This document shows, in pieces, positions 26,241-37,303 of a DNA stretch of 64,000 bases (the first letter of the stretch is position 1; every line of letters begins with the position of its first letter). The notes below the pieces were generated by a model that saw only the letters and a program-made list of their open reading frames with translations, had not been told where the DNA came from and searched no databases. This DNA comes from Mactra quadrangularis (Eukaryota; Mollusca; Bivalvia; Venerida; Mactridae): NCBI GenBank assembly GCA_025267735.1, contig CM046294.1, positions 40,051,570 through 40,115,569 on the forward strand. Direction: 5' to 3'. A program made the translations under genes and the position numbers.

Positions 26241-26739
26241 ATTCGAACCTGTTATTTTCAAAACATAGATAATATCCAGAGACATAGATAATTCCCTGAT
26301 AATGTTGGACAATTTTTCACGTGACTCTGTGGGCGAAGCATAGGCATTCTGGTGTAAGGATAATTATATTACCATTTCGGAAACTCTACTGTTGGCTCAG
26401 TAGCGCGTCGTACTATGAACCAAGTTATCGTTAGTTTGAATCCCAGATAAGACCAACATGTATCACGTAGTAGTGTTTGGTCATGATTAGTGCTGGGAAT
26501 AGGTTCAAAATATTTTAGTTCATTAATCAGCTAAATTATTGCCTGATGGTTAAATGGTTATGTAATACCAATAGTAAAAATTCATTACTTAATGTTCTTA
26601 GTTCTAATTAATATCTGTTTCAATATTGTTGTTTAATAATTTTGTTGTTGCTCTTTGTTAAAAGTTTGTTAAAAAAAATATTTGTTCATAAAAAAGTCAT
26701 ACGCAATTGAAAATATGTATACTTATAAGTTTTGTTAAG

Positions 26740-27350
26740 TGTGTAGCAGATCTGCCTATCCAATGACTATAAACGTCGTAACCACTCGGCTAAACACGCA
26801 GAAATTATTTATGTAGTGATTCTTTATCAAATGATAAAGATAACTTTTCATCTAAGACTCTACATCACATAACATAATAATTATTATAATCGAGTATATA
26901 TGTACATAAAATGAATTCAAATTAGTTGGAAACACAACTTCAGAAAATTTGTATACATGCACGTATATTCTTTAAACCGTTTCAATATTTATTTTCCTTA
27001 TATAAATGCCCAATTTTGAGTTGATATTTAACAAGATATATTCCTTAAGAAATGCAAAATATTTTTGTCTGTAAAACTTTATCGCAAGTTTTTTTTAGGA
27101 CTATTGTTAAACGTTGTTAGAAGTTGTAAAGCGATGCAGACCCGGAACATATAGTTTACAATTATCAATTTGCATATAGACAAGATTCGTATATTATTAA
27201 GACAACGTTATAAGTAAATATTGATCGTAGCGTGCAAACCAATATTTCTTTTACTAAATGTGTTTAAATGATTTTGGATTTTTGATGAGAAGAGGTAATT
27301 ATTTGTTACAAGTATTTTGTTTCTGTTTTAAATTCTTTTCGGATGGTATT
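26740..27350. repeat. Old duplicated segment, copy 2
   Basis: Partner of 24,410-24,965. It opens with a minus-strand tRNA-like head (26,750-26,800: TTAGCCGAGTGGTTACGACG when complemented), less decayed than in copy 1, and continues with the shared words listed for copy 1. Confidence 0.65.
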
Positions 27351-27439
27351 TTATATGGGTATAGTATTTGTCACATAATACTAATTTATTTTAGCTCGAT
27401 TCTGAAACAAGTTCTTTCAACTTAAACAATTCACATTTT

Positions 27440-27600
27440 CAAGTCCGCTTCCTGTTCCCAAGTTCTGGGCTGTTAGGATAAAGTTTCTTGCTCAAGGAAA
27501 TAACGGGGTAGGTTTTGACGGGATTTGAACTATCGCGGAGCAGGTTATCCAGTGATTACTTGTAAAACGTCGTAACCAATCGGCCACGCCTGCTCCTATT
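27440..27600 (-). mobile_element. tRNA-Ser/Leu-like SINE
   Basis: Read on the minus strand, GCGTGGCCGATTGGTTACGA forms box A and GATAGTTCAAATCCC forms box B, followed by a body with CCTTGAGCAAGAAACTTTAT and CCCAGAACTTGGGAACAGG. The head resembles a class II tRNA. The same tRNA-like head occurs in degenerate form at about 26,750 and 24,415, making a small SINE cluster. Confidence 0.7.
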
Positions 27601-27884
27601 ATTATTATTTGTTGTTTATTTAAATTATTTTGAGTCAGGCTAGATTAACCATTCAACTGAAGAATCCGTAAGCAACGTTCAGTCATTGAAATCAGTATTT
27701 TTTGTTTGCATCTACATTTCATGCTATGCCCTCAACATTAAGAAATGCACTCAACAAAATATCATTACTTTGACCTTTTGTATAGTATTTCTATCTTATC
27801 CCAGTTGTCAATTTACCTGTATTCAGCGGTCACAGTTGTACAAATTTTGAAATTAACAGCGTGCCACGAACATTTATCTAAAGT

Positions 27885-28235
27885 TACAGTCCCATAAACA
27901 TAAAAATTGCCGTGAGGGCACCGTACGGGCGCCGTGCGATCAAACTCCGCAAGGACCCGTACGAACTCTTGCGTACTCGTACGGACCGTTACGTTTTTGC
28001 CAGAGTCCGTGAGATGAGCTCAGGATACACGTATCGGTTTCAAATTCAAATCGTGAACAAAATCGTTACCGAGTATGAATAAAACTGGCATATTTTCCAG
28101 CTACAGCTCTGTACCGGTGTGTGGTTTTGTGCCATGTGCGTACCGTCAACTTAATACGCAAGGCTTCCCACGATCTACGGCTGTCTGCACGTACGGGTCC
28201 ACAACAAGCCACGATTTTATGGGACTGAGGCATAA
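27885..28235. mobile_element. Small MITE with CCGTACGG subterminal motifs
   Basis: The ends share AGTTAnnnnnCAGTCCCATAAA: left at 27,884-27,900 and right, complemented, at about 28,212-28,236. The interior has repeated GTACGGG / CCCGTACG words (27,925, 27,956, 27,981, 28,190). Plus-strand frame 28,075-28,287 is a by-product. Confidence 0.55.
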
Positions 28236-28249
28236 CTGCGGAACGTGTG

Positions 28250-28712
28250 AAAAAAACCCAGTGGAGTCTCCAAACATTCACAACTAATTAATAAAGTGTA
28301 ATGATATGACGTAATTAACTTGCTATTTACAAATAAATATAACAATAAAATGATACATTAACATATTTTTATAATAAGATGATGAGAAAATTGTATATAG
28401 CTTGATTACGAAAAATGCGGAAAAAGCTTAACTTTAACAAAAATGGCCGCCTGCTTTCGAAATCGCCTTTATACGAAAGACTGTCATCAAACAATCGTCT
28501 GGCCGTTGTTCACAGACCTAAACTAGCCGTGGGAATGGTTTTGACTGGCCGCTGGTCGCAGTCGGCAGGTGGTCGTTATTCACGGCCTTTTTTAGAGCAT
28601 TTTGGTCGGGGGGAATCGGTATGGCCACTGTCCGCAGGTGCCCGCTATTCGGCGGTGGCTGTAAGCACAAGTTGGACTTGAAATCATCGGTTCATGGGAC
28701 TCCACCAACTCA
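28250..28712. mobile_element. Possible second small MITE with GC-rich interior
   Basis: Ends GTGGAGTCTCCAAAC (28,261) and, complemented, GTGGAGTCCCATGAAC (about 28,704) resemble each other and the CAGTCCCATAAA ends of its neighbour. The interior at 28,490-28,660 holds three diverged direct repeats of a GGCCGxTGxTCGCAG plus GGTCGTTATTC word. This makes the 88-codon frame look gene-like, but it is repeat-derived. Confidence 0.4.
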
Positions 28713-29980
28713 ATTAACAGAATGATACATATTTATCCTTTAAAGATACAGTATGAAACAACAATCACATGTTGATCATAATGTAATGAATGTCAATTAT
28801 ACATTAATCTTTATGTCATGAAGCTATCTGTATGAATCAAGTAATGGTATATGTCTTAAAATCATTTGTTCATTTTGTAACAGAATTTCTATTCTCCTGT
28901 ATCAGAACCAATACATCTGTTGTTGTCATTCTGAAATAAACAAATGTCATTTTATAGCAACATACAACATAATAAATGTTTACTATAGAAAATAAAGCAA
29001 ACTAGAGAAAATAACATTACATATAATATTTAAAGATATCATTGATATTTGTTAGTAGCCTTAGTAAAAAAATCATTTGTGGTAATTGAATTGCGCCAAC
29101 CATTTTTATGGATATTAAGAACATCACTTGACCGACCTGTAAAAATTAAATTTGAAGTATTGTCAGAGTGGTTGCCCAAAAGGGTTACATTTGTATTAGA
29201 TGGGATATAATTTGATAAAATAGTTGCTCATACATCGATAATAATCATTTCCAAAGAACATATTCGGGTCAAGCAAAGTTTCGATAACTTAAACATTATC
29301 ACACATCCTTTAAAGCATGTAGAACATTTAATGTCATTCAATACAGAGTTAAGTTTTAGTTTACCAATGTTTTTGTTTTTTAATAAGCCAATCCTATTAA
29401 ATAAAAGGCATATTTGTACAACGCATTTTTATGCTGGTGATTTTAAGTATGTAATATTAATTTAAATTAACAAATTTTTAAATGATGGATATACACAAGT
29501 TTTATCTCACGGCAGAACACATCAGATGTCATTGTAAATAGTAATTATGCAAAACTGTTTATAACTTCCTGATAAGCAACGCATCTCTTTTTCAACATAC
29601 GTGGATACATACGGTGTATTTCATGACAAACTTACATATTACATTTAATCTCATCTAAGATTGAGTTGGCGAAAGTTAATTTTGTTTAACAAACGCATGC
29701 CGGTCATGTTATTGAACTACTACAAATTGAGTTAAACTGGCAGACACTTTTCTATATTCATTCTAATAAAATCAATGTATGCAAATTGTTTTAAAGAAAA
29801 AGCAAAACATCAGCTATAACAGGTAATGTTACAAAATGTAACGCATGAAAACATCAAATAAATTATCATAAAGGCTAACAAGAAAGCAAAGATCAACTTT
29901 AGAATATGTACTTTGGTGTAAAACTTTTTTACTTGAACTGCAAAATTCAAGGACCTGAATTTTGTGGCACCACTAAATAA
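28713..29980. other. Intergenic, nothing recognised
   Basis: AT-rich. A GAGTTGGCGAAAGTTAATTT word at 29,660 recurs, diverged, at 33,800 (GAGCTGGCGAAAGTTGATTT), suggesting a small dispersed repeat. No gene seen. Confidence 0.4.
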
Positions 29981-29984
29981 GTAA

Positions 29985-30130
29985 AAAACGTTCAGTTACA
30001 GAAGCTTTAGTACAGTTGGCCCCATGCTATTGAACAAGCTTCCATATGATGTCAAATTATCACCTTCTTCGGAAGTGTTAAATAGCGATTTAAAACTAAC
30101 TATTTCCCTACTATTTATGATACGTTCACC
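29985..30130 (+). pseudogene. CR1/L2-like LINE, extreme C-terminus
   Basis: Translation gives FSYRSFSTVGPMLLNKLPYD followed by SSEVLNSDLKLTIS. This matches the C-terminal signature of CR1/L2 ORF2 proteins (RSFxVxxPxxWNxLPxxxR, then FKxxLKTxLF), also present in the full LINE at the window's right end. Only this 3' end is left, as expected for 5'-truncated LINE copies. Confidence 0.6.
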
Positions 30131-30250
30131 ATTTTTAAGGCGCCAACTAGCCAAGTCAATTTTAGAAAAAAATCATAAAAAGCAGAGTTTTCAATCGTTT
30201 TTTGAGCACACCCAAAGTAGAAAATGTATTAAGCTATTGAATATATAATA

Positions 30251-33200
30251 TAGAAATAGGCGTTAAAATCAAATAAAAAAGCATAAGTTTAATAAATATT
30301 ATGTCTATTGATTCGATATTATTGATTAAATCATTTATGACATTTAACGAATTTTTTACATTGAACATTTTTCATTAAATCATTTGAATATCTTCTATCA
30401 ATTGATATGTGTTATTGGAATTGAATTATTCGGATTCTATCTCGCTTACCTCAATGACAAGCAGGGCAGAATTCAGACACTGGCATAGCCATATACAAGT
30501 TTGCATGTTAATCTTTAGATATCTAGTCATTCAAGGGAGCATGCTTATGATAATATTTCAAAACAATTGCCATATTATGGCGTTCACATTATATAACATT
30601 AGTAATGATTTCTTTAAATTGATTACAAGTAGAAGATATAAAAGTTTACTTAGATCGCTTAACATTGGTTTGACTGGTATAAAAATGCTTTACTATTGTA
30701 TCAATTGATGGCATTTTCTTAATTATATTCCTTCAAAAACAAACAAAACCTCAAAAATATATTTAAAAATTATAAGTTGAAATTTAAGTCAATTTCTGAA
30801 GGTTTTTTTTCTCCAAAAATAAACAAATATTACTTCACTTAAAGCTACGTTTGCTGTACATAGTGACTACTTTTTATGTTCTTTAATATTCTTAGTAAAG
30901 AATAAAATCATAAATCAGGAAGTTAATATTTTGCGTTTTTAATAACTCTTACTAAAGTCTTACAAACCAGCAAGTTTTACAATCTTTTCATACATCAATA
31001 CAAATTAATCGCTCCTGACAAAGTCAAAAGAAAATTTGTTGATGGATTTTGAAAAAAATATGCAAATTTAAAATGAGATATGGATACATAATATATACCT
31101 TTTAAATAAAGGTTTTCTTATTCCTATTATATATTTAGCAACGTTTTAGCTCATTAAATATTCTTTATTCTAATTGTAAGGGGCACACATAGTTCACAAT
31201 TACGACCTATCTACATAATCATTTTTTTCTCAACTGTTAATGTCAGTATAAATACTTTAGCGGTAACTGAATACATGCTACCGCAATATCAAGATTGTTA
31301 GAATGCGAAAATTTTCACATGCGAAGTCACCGTGCGAGTATCAATCTGTAGACGGTTGAGAAAAAACTATACCAACGTGTAACCATTTAGTCACTGATTT
31401 GTTTGTACCACATGATTAACTACACGATTACGTCAGTACACTACCATGATCCCCCCCTAGAGATGAGTTAGTGTTTTAACGTCAATCTAGGCCTGATTAT
31501 GATGATCATGGATCGGTTATATAACCGGTTAATGACGATATAAATAAAAACAGTACTACGACAAACTAAACACTCAATTAATTTAAAAATTATTTCCCAC
31601 CTTTTCCTTATCACTAAGACTTATGTAACTTGTAAAACGTTACAAAAAAATGTACATAGCACTTGCACATATTGAATCGACATATTTTGTAATAGAACGT
31701 TACGCGTGAACTGGCGGTGTTTTTCATAAAATTCTTACGAAAAAAATCTTTGTTAGGTAAAAGCAAAAAAAAACATTAATAATACGCTCATTTTTTTGGC
31801 TTATCAATTTTAAATATTACAGAATTGTGTAGAATTGTGTATACCTTTTTAATATCATATCATAGTTATGCTTATTATCCGTCTGGCTTTGAACTACTAA
31901 TTATATGAAACTGACTTACGAAGATTTTTTTCGTAAGACGTTTTGTGAAAAGCATTTGCAGTTGCAAACCAAACCCTCCCATAGCGTTCAACAATGCTAG
32001 GAAAGTTGACTATAAGAGAGTGTGTTTTTTATTTCATTGGTTCGTTTCTAGGCCTCATTGTGTTTAAGTTTGATTCCAAATAATAGTAACAATACTGACA
32101 TATTATGTCTTTTAGAAGATGACGAAATCAATGTGTACAGAAATATTTTATATGTGAGAAGATCCTCAAATTTTAATGAAGAAACATTTGAAACAGTTGG
32201 TGTAAAACGTTGAATAAAGACGACCGTTACATATTATAAATTATTTGCAGTATAATTGATTTAAAAAGCAAACTGTTTAGACAGTTTTAACAGTTTATTA
32301 CACAAAAAGGGATGTTACGTCTGCAATATCGTAACAAGATTTGAAAATCTAATATAAACAAATCAAATTGCCATATCATATCTCACTTTCAATAAGATAG
32401 TTTGTCATTCAATGCCTATAATATCACATTACTTTAGTTCTTTTGAAGTTATTTTCAAAATAAACGGTTTATGCTTTAATTAAATACTGCAAACACGCAC
32501 TTACTATTTCAGCCTAAAACATGTCATACGTGATTGCGTGACTTGAAAAATTGTGTTTTAGTTTTTGTATATACGAAGTTGCTTTTATGATGCCATAACT
32601 ATTTTTAATTTAAATCACGTAATGCCCGTGCTAATTTCATGAACAAAAATATATTTTAGAGCTGTCACATGCGAGGATGAAAACAGCAGTTTTTAATAAC
32701 AATAAAACAAATATAATATCTAAAACATGAACATGTGTCTTATAATATAATATTGTAAACAAAATAAAGGAATAAATGTTTACCCAGAAATATCATTTTA
32801 ACTTTTAGCTTTACTATAAAAACGTATTTGAAAAGCGTAAAAAGGTTGAAGTTGTTTATAGAGTTTAAAAGTACTCAGTTGTGTATTCCCTTTGACGTGC
32901 TATTTGTTTACAAATAACTGTCTTTTTAATAACATGTATATGCATTATATAGAATGTTATAAAAACACTAAACTACTGCATTGATGTAGAGACGAAAATG
33001 ACTGACAGTTGACTTTAAATACCTTTGACCGATTTAGATTATTCAGCATATATTAAATATATAGCAATTTATAATGAATCAGTCGACGACTTTCTCCCAA
33101 AAGTTTTTAACTTTAGGGATTGAAATGGTCGAAACTGGCAATTGGCTGATATCTAATTTCAGGAAAAACACATAAGGGGGTTATGCAAGTAAAATATCAG

Positions 33201-34200
33201 CACAAAAACATTTAGTTTTCTATTAAAGTCATTTTCTTTAATTTCAATCTTAAAAAAAACACATGCAACGTTCAGTTAAAATAGTGATTGAAATATAAAT
33301 AACTGATATTCATAACGTTAGATTGATTGGACTTGACGAGTTTCAAATTAGGGGTGGGTATATAAGTTTTATCATGAAACTTGCATCGGTTTTGTTACAG
33401 TCAGGACAACAATGAATTACAAAGACCCGAAAATACATTTCCAAACAGACACACGATATCACATTCTTAAAATGTGCTCATATGTGATAGGAATAATCAT
33501 ATTTTATATCCACAACCTTTGTCAGAGTGATAAACTAAGCTGAAGTGGTTAAGTCATTTTCAGCAGCTCGTTCTTGATGTAGCCAGTTTAATAACAAAAT
33601 ATAAAATAAAACACATAGAATGACAAAGAGTGATGAGATTGAATATGCCATTTATTAAAATATAAATGACGATGAAAAAGACAGTATATAACATATATAC
33701 AATAAAAAGATAATAATATAAATAACACATGAGAAACATTATATACATCATCAATAATTTTGTTATTAGTCAAATGTTTCTATACTCACCGAAGATTCTG
33801 AGCTGGCGAAAGTTGATTTTGTTTAATATGACTTTGCTGTTAAAATCAGCGTGAATGTTAACCTTCTTAAGCCGAAACCACGGACAGAGTTACAATGAAC
33901 TGTTTCGCCAGAGGAACCAAAAAAGAACCGTTCGGAAAACCTCAACAATCTTTACAAAAACAATGTAGACATTGTTAAAAACAATGAAAACTGGTACTTG
34001 GGATCAATATTTTGTATGAAGTACATGTATAAAATAATCACAAATCAGTAGAACAGTTCTACAACAGAAAAAAAATTGTAAAAGACCCCGATGATCGAAG
34101 GAAGATGATTCCAGAGTTTACAACCATGTAAGAAAAATACTCCAATCAAGCCATGGGATTTGATCTTTGGAACAGAAAAACAACTACCTTTCTGAACCGG
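30251..34200. other. Long AT-rich intergenic stretch
   Basis: Nearly 4 kb without a recognisable gene or element. Short frames (30,409-30,708; 33,560-33,773) are low-complexity Ile/Tyr/Phe-rich translations of AT-rich DNA. Confidence 0.5.
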
Positions 34201-34236
34201 GTGTTGTGAAAGTGAACACTGTCTTGTGACACAAAA

Positions 34237-34520
34237 CCCGGGACGATAGCGCAGTTGTTAGCGCGCCGGGATTCGGAATATCGTGTCCCGAAGGGGGTAA
34301 GGGTTTGAATCCCACCCGGGGAGGTTATACCCTTCCATGAAAATTTGACAATAATGTCAATTTTCCTCCATTGATTAGATAATTTGGAGAAGTTTCCGGC
34401 TTTTTGGAAGGGTATGTGAATACTGGTTATAGACAAGTGTCCAGGAGAGCTAGGTTAGGTGTGCTGGACGCCATAAACGACCTAAATTGCGTTGACGCGG
34501 CGTTAAATCTAATAAAAAAA
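34237..34520 (+). mobile_element. tRNA-derived SINE
   Basis: Box A-like GATAGCGCAGTTGTTAGCGC (about 34,245) and box B GGGTTTGAATCCC (about 34,302) are followed by a 200-bp body and a 3' end GACGCGGCGTTAAATCTAAT with an A-run. A different family from the SINE at 20,255 but with the same CGTTAAA tail, suggesting mobilisation by the same LINE machinery. Confidence 0.8.
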
Positions 34521-34524
34521 CTTG

Positions 34525-35090
34525 TGACACAAAATAATGTCAAGTAATCTGAGGCCAGCCCATGTTAAATTTTAGATATATGATACAGTGTATTTTGATT
34601 AACACTCTTCTGCACATGTAGCCAAATGAGATCTTTGAAATGATTCTTAGAAATGTGTGGTCTTCGTTCAAAGCTCAACACAAACCTTATCATTTGTTTT
34701 GAGTGACTTGAAGCTTGTTTAAAGCTTATTTGTAATACATTGGAACCAAAAAGAACAGGCATAGTCAATAAGTTATATTCAGACATTTATACATACTTAA
34801 TTATTACTCACATATTTTTAACATAAGATTATATATACATGGTGTACACATTGAAACTTTTTTTTAATTTGGTCAAAGTTATCAGTTGACATTTGTTCAT
34901 AAAATTCTAAAAGAGTTGTCCTAGAATAGTACCAAGAAATTCAAAATGTGTTTTTTATGTTAGAATAATTATAACATTGGACAAAAACATTCGTATTCTT
35001 TAAATATATGTTTAATAAAAGAAATTATTCACAATAACGATTGTTTTCAGCTATAACATAACACAAACTTTAAATGTTTACTTTCAGAAA
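34525..35090. other. Upstream region of the Ig gene, nothing specific seen
   Basis: AT-rich. There is a possible 3' splice site (TTTACTTTCAG at about 35,087-35,097) just before the first coding exon, so the 5' UTR may be interrupted by an intron here. No promoter element can be called with confidence. Confidence 0.35.
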
Positions 35091-35101
35091 AGTTTGTCAA
35101 T

Positions 35102-35141
35102 ATGAAGACTTCATTCATATTAGACTTAATACTTATATTTG
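35102..35141 (+). CDS. IgSF receptor gene, exon 1 (signal peptide)
   Basis: ATG followed by MKTSFILDLILIF: a short positively charged start and a hydrophobic core, i.e. a secretory signal peptide. The exon ends with one base of a codon at a strong donor (G|GTAAGT, 35,142), phase 1. The next recognisable exon, at 58,510, starts with two bases of a codon, so the join is in frame. The intron between them is over 23 kb because a Polinton lies in it. Assignment to the same gene as the downstream Ig exons is inferred from strand, phase and the need of those exons for a leader. Confidence 0.65.
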
Positions 35142-35357
35142 GTAAGTAGTGGAGAACATTGTCGTGCTTATAGTTTTGATGTAGGTCTATATAATCACGT
35201 ACATAATTATATACGAATAATCACCGTATTAAAATGTATTTAATGCATAAAAACTTAGGTCATGCGCTTAGTTGAGCTTGTTTTGTCCCTAATATAAAAA
35301 AACCTTAAAAGTAGCAACGGAACGAAAAATACGATCGTTCACTGGCATAATCATGAA

Positions 35358-35363
35358 CACGTA
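35358..35363. repeat. Polinton target-site duplication, left
   Basis: CACGTA, repeated exactly at 57,833-57,838. Six base pairs is the duplication length known for Polintons. Confidence 0.92.
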
Positions 35364-36118
35364 AGTAGTATAATAGTGAGCGTGCCTGGCGCAGAGTCAA
35401 AAAAAAAATTTTTTTACAATTATAACAACAAAAAAATAAATAACATTTTTACTACTTTCAAATTTTTTATATATCCACAATATTTTCTCTTTCTCTATCT
35501 CCTCCTATGCCATAAGTAGTATAATAGGGGGCACGCCCACTATTATACTACTGTACAAACAAGGAGGAACAGTGAGGTGTGAGAAGTAAAAAAGGTACCC
35601 TCAGAAACAATGAACAAAAATTTACCCGGGGGAACTGCGGGGTGTGAGAAGTAGAAAAGGTACCCTCAGAAACTATAAAAAAATTACCCGGGGGAACTGT
35701 GGGGAGTTAGAAGTAAATGATGCTAATGCTAAAACTATAAAAAAACTACCCGGGGGAACTGTTGGGTGTGAGAAGCAGGAAAGGTACCCTCAGAAATAAC
35801 GAAACAATATTTACCCGGGGGAACTGCGGGGTGTGAGAAGCAGGAAAGGTACCCTCAGAAACAATGAAAAAAAAATTACCCGGGGGAACTGTGAGATGTG
35901 AGAAGCAGGAAAGCTACCCTCAGAAATTATAAAAAAATTACCCGGGGTTTGAGAAGTAAATGATGCTAATGCTAAAAATAGAAAAAAATTACCCGGGGGA
36001 ACTGTGAGGTGTGAGAAGTAAAAAAGGTACCCTCAGAAATAACGAAAAAAAATTACTCGGGGGAACTGTGAGGTGTGAGAAGTAAAAAAGGTACCCCTAT
36101 AAATAATAAAAAAAAATG
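35364..36118. repeat. Polinton left terminal inverted repeat
   Basis: The outer 200 bp (35,364-35,565) match the right terminus closely, including TGCCTGGCGCAGAGT, TCTTTCTCTATCTCCTCC and an inner palindrome AGTAGTATAATAGGGGGCACG...CCACTATTATACTAC (35,515-35,557) that repeats the element's own tip. The inner part (35,566-36,117) is a minisatellite of about nine units of 50-66 bp: GGAACTGTGAGGTGTGAGAA, AAAGGTACCCTCAGAAA, A-run, TTACCCGGG. Units three and seven carry a variant GTAAATGATGCTAATGCTAA. Confidence 0.9.
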
Positions 36119-36120
36119 TT

Positions 36121-36900
36121 CTAAAACTCAGTAATCTGTAATTCTTGTTCATAAAAACTACCTTTAATTTCTTCACCTTTTAAATCGTTTATTTCATAAG
36201 TAACAGGATCTGTATTTAAAACCTCTTCAATTACAAATATTTCTCTAGTCCAACGAGTAGTATAACCCTTTTCAAATTTACCTTTCTTTTTTGTTATTCT
36301 TACTCTATCACCAACTTTGAATTTAGGTTTTTTAATTTCCGTTTCTTTTTCTGGATATAAATTTTCATACACTGTTAATCTATTTTCTAATTTACTTGCC
36401 TCAATAGGTGTCATTTTAATAGAAGAATGAACTGTATTGTTATAATCTTTAACTAAGTCATCTAATATATTATAATATTTAGTAGTTTCATGAGCAGTAA
36501 AATGTTTATACATATGTTGTTTCATAGTTCCTATCCATCGTTCTACTACACTAGATTTTTCTTCATTCTCAGTTGAATATAACTTTATGTTATTATCTTT
36601 TAACAATTCTTTTACTTGTCTATTATAAAATTCAGATCCTTTATTCGACCAAATAAACATTGGTTTTCTTTCTTTAAATAATGTTTTAAATGCTTCACTT
36701 ACTGTTACTCCTGTTTTTTTATTTTTTAACGGTATTAACCAACCATATTTACTAAACACATCTATAACTGCTAATAAATATTTATAGTGTTTGTTTTGTT
36801 TTGAGTATTGTTGCATATCTACCAAATCAACTGCCCATGTTTGATCTATTGAATCAACATGTACACGTCTTTTAGGAAAAGATTTTTATAACCCTGTGAT
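36121..36900 (-). pseudogene. Polinton integrase (rve superfamily, c-type)
   Basis: Catalyses DNA strand transfer of Polinton ends. The conserved open part (36,121-36,825) shows the RNase H-like fold: first catalytic Asp in AVDLVDM, YLLAVIDVFSKYGWLIPLKN as core strands, the second block IWSNKGSEFYN, and the third-residue block SSVVERWIGTMK with Glu. A C-terminal SH3-like part follows (KFKVGDRVRITKK, TRWTREIF, VTYEINDLKGE). In the second block Asn replaces the expected catalytic Asp (family form DKGSEF). A frameshift near 36,880 separates the domain from its N-terminus (ELHH, then KRRVHVDSIDQTW). Lies next to the left terminal repeat, as usual for Polintons. Confidence 0.92.
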
Positions 36901-36924
36901 GTAATTCATCTGCTAATTTATTTG

Positions 36925-37062
36925 TTAAACCCCCCAATAAATCTATTTTTAATAGATCCACACTCAGAACATTTGTCTATTATTAGCTGTTTTTACTTGT
37001 TTGACTGATTCATTTTCAGTATGTTTTTTACAACGTAAACAATATATTTTTGGATTATCCAT
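36925..37062 (-). pseudogene. Zinc-ribbon protein remnant, possibly fused to integrase
   Basis: Begins MDNPKIYCLRCKKHTENES, continues VKQVKTANNRQ and, after a frameshift near 36,975, CSECGSIKNRFIGG. Two CxxC pairs about 25 residues apart with a following K/RxRFI motif define a small zinc ribbon that I know as a stand-alone protein in Polintons and related viruses. Here it runs directly into integrase N-terminal sequence, suggesting an internal deletion or a fusion. Starts 17 bp from the divergent gene at 37,079. Confidence 0.6.
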
Positions 37063-37078
37063 TTTCAGTAGTAAAAAA

Positions 37079-37303
37079 ATGAACGAAGGAAAAGTTTGTA
37101 CTACTTGTAATGAATATAAATTATTAAACAAATATTATAAAGCAAAGGATAAACCGATGGGTGTTGAATGTCAATGTAAACAATGTAGAAAAATAGTAAA
37201 ACAAAAATATTATCAAAATCACAAAGAAAAATACAGACAAACGTTTTTAGAGTTTATAGAGAGAAATCCGGATTATTTTAAAAATAGAAAAATGCATAAT
37301 TAA
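37079..37303 (+). CDS. Small cysteine-rich (zinc-binding) protein, 74 aa
   Basis: Starts at MNEGKVCTTCNEYK, chosen because it sits just inside the divergent junction with the zinc-ribbon remnant and begins the conserved part. It has CxxC, then KPMGVECQCKQCRK (CxCxxC), then a basic helix (KQKYYQNHKEKYRQ). The CxxCxxxKxxxxFY...CxxC layout resembles the zinc finger that accompanies phage HNH/endonuclease VII-like proteins, but no nuclease domain follows. The frame is intact. Function unknown; nucleic-acid binding is an inference. Confidence 0.6.
   Translation: MNEGKVCTTCNEYKLLNKYYKAKDKPMGVECQCKQCRKIVKQKYYQNHKEKYRQTFLEFIERNPDYFKNRKMHN

Noticed and set aside
28415..28681. 88-codon frame with Arg/Gly-rich repeats
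   Set aside because: It follows GC-rich direct repeats within a MITE-like element; no start context, no splice support.
33560..33773. Hydrophobic frames that look like membrane proteins
   Set aside because: Ile/Tyr/Phe-rich translations of low-complexity AT-rich DNA, open in two overlapping frames.
35566..36117. Regularly spaced repeats that could suggest a CRISPR array
   Set aside because: Units are contiguous diverged minisatellite copies with no unique spacers, in an animal genome and inside Polinton inverted repeats.
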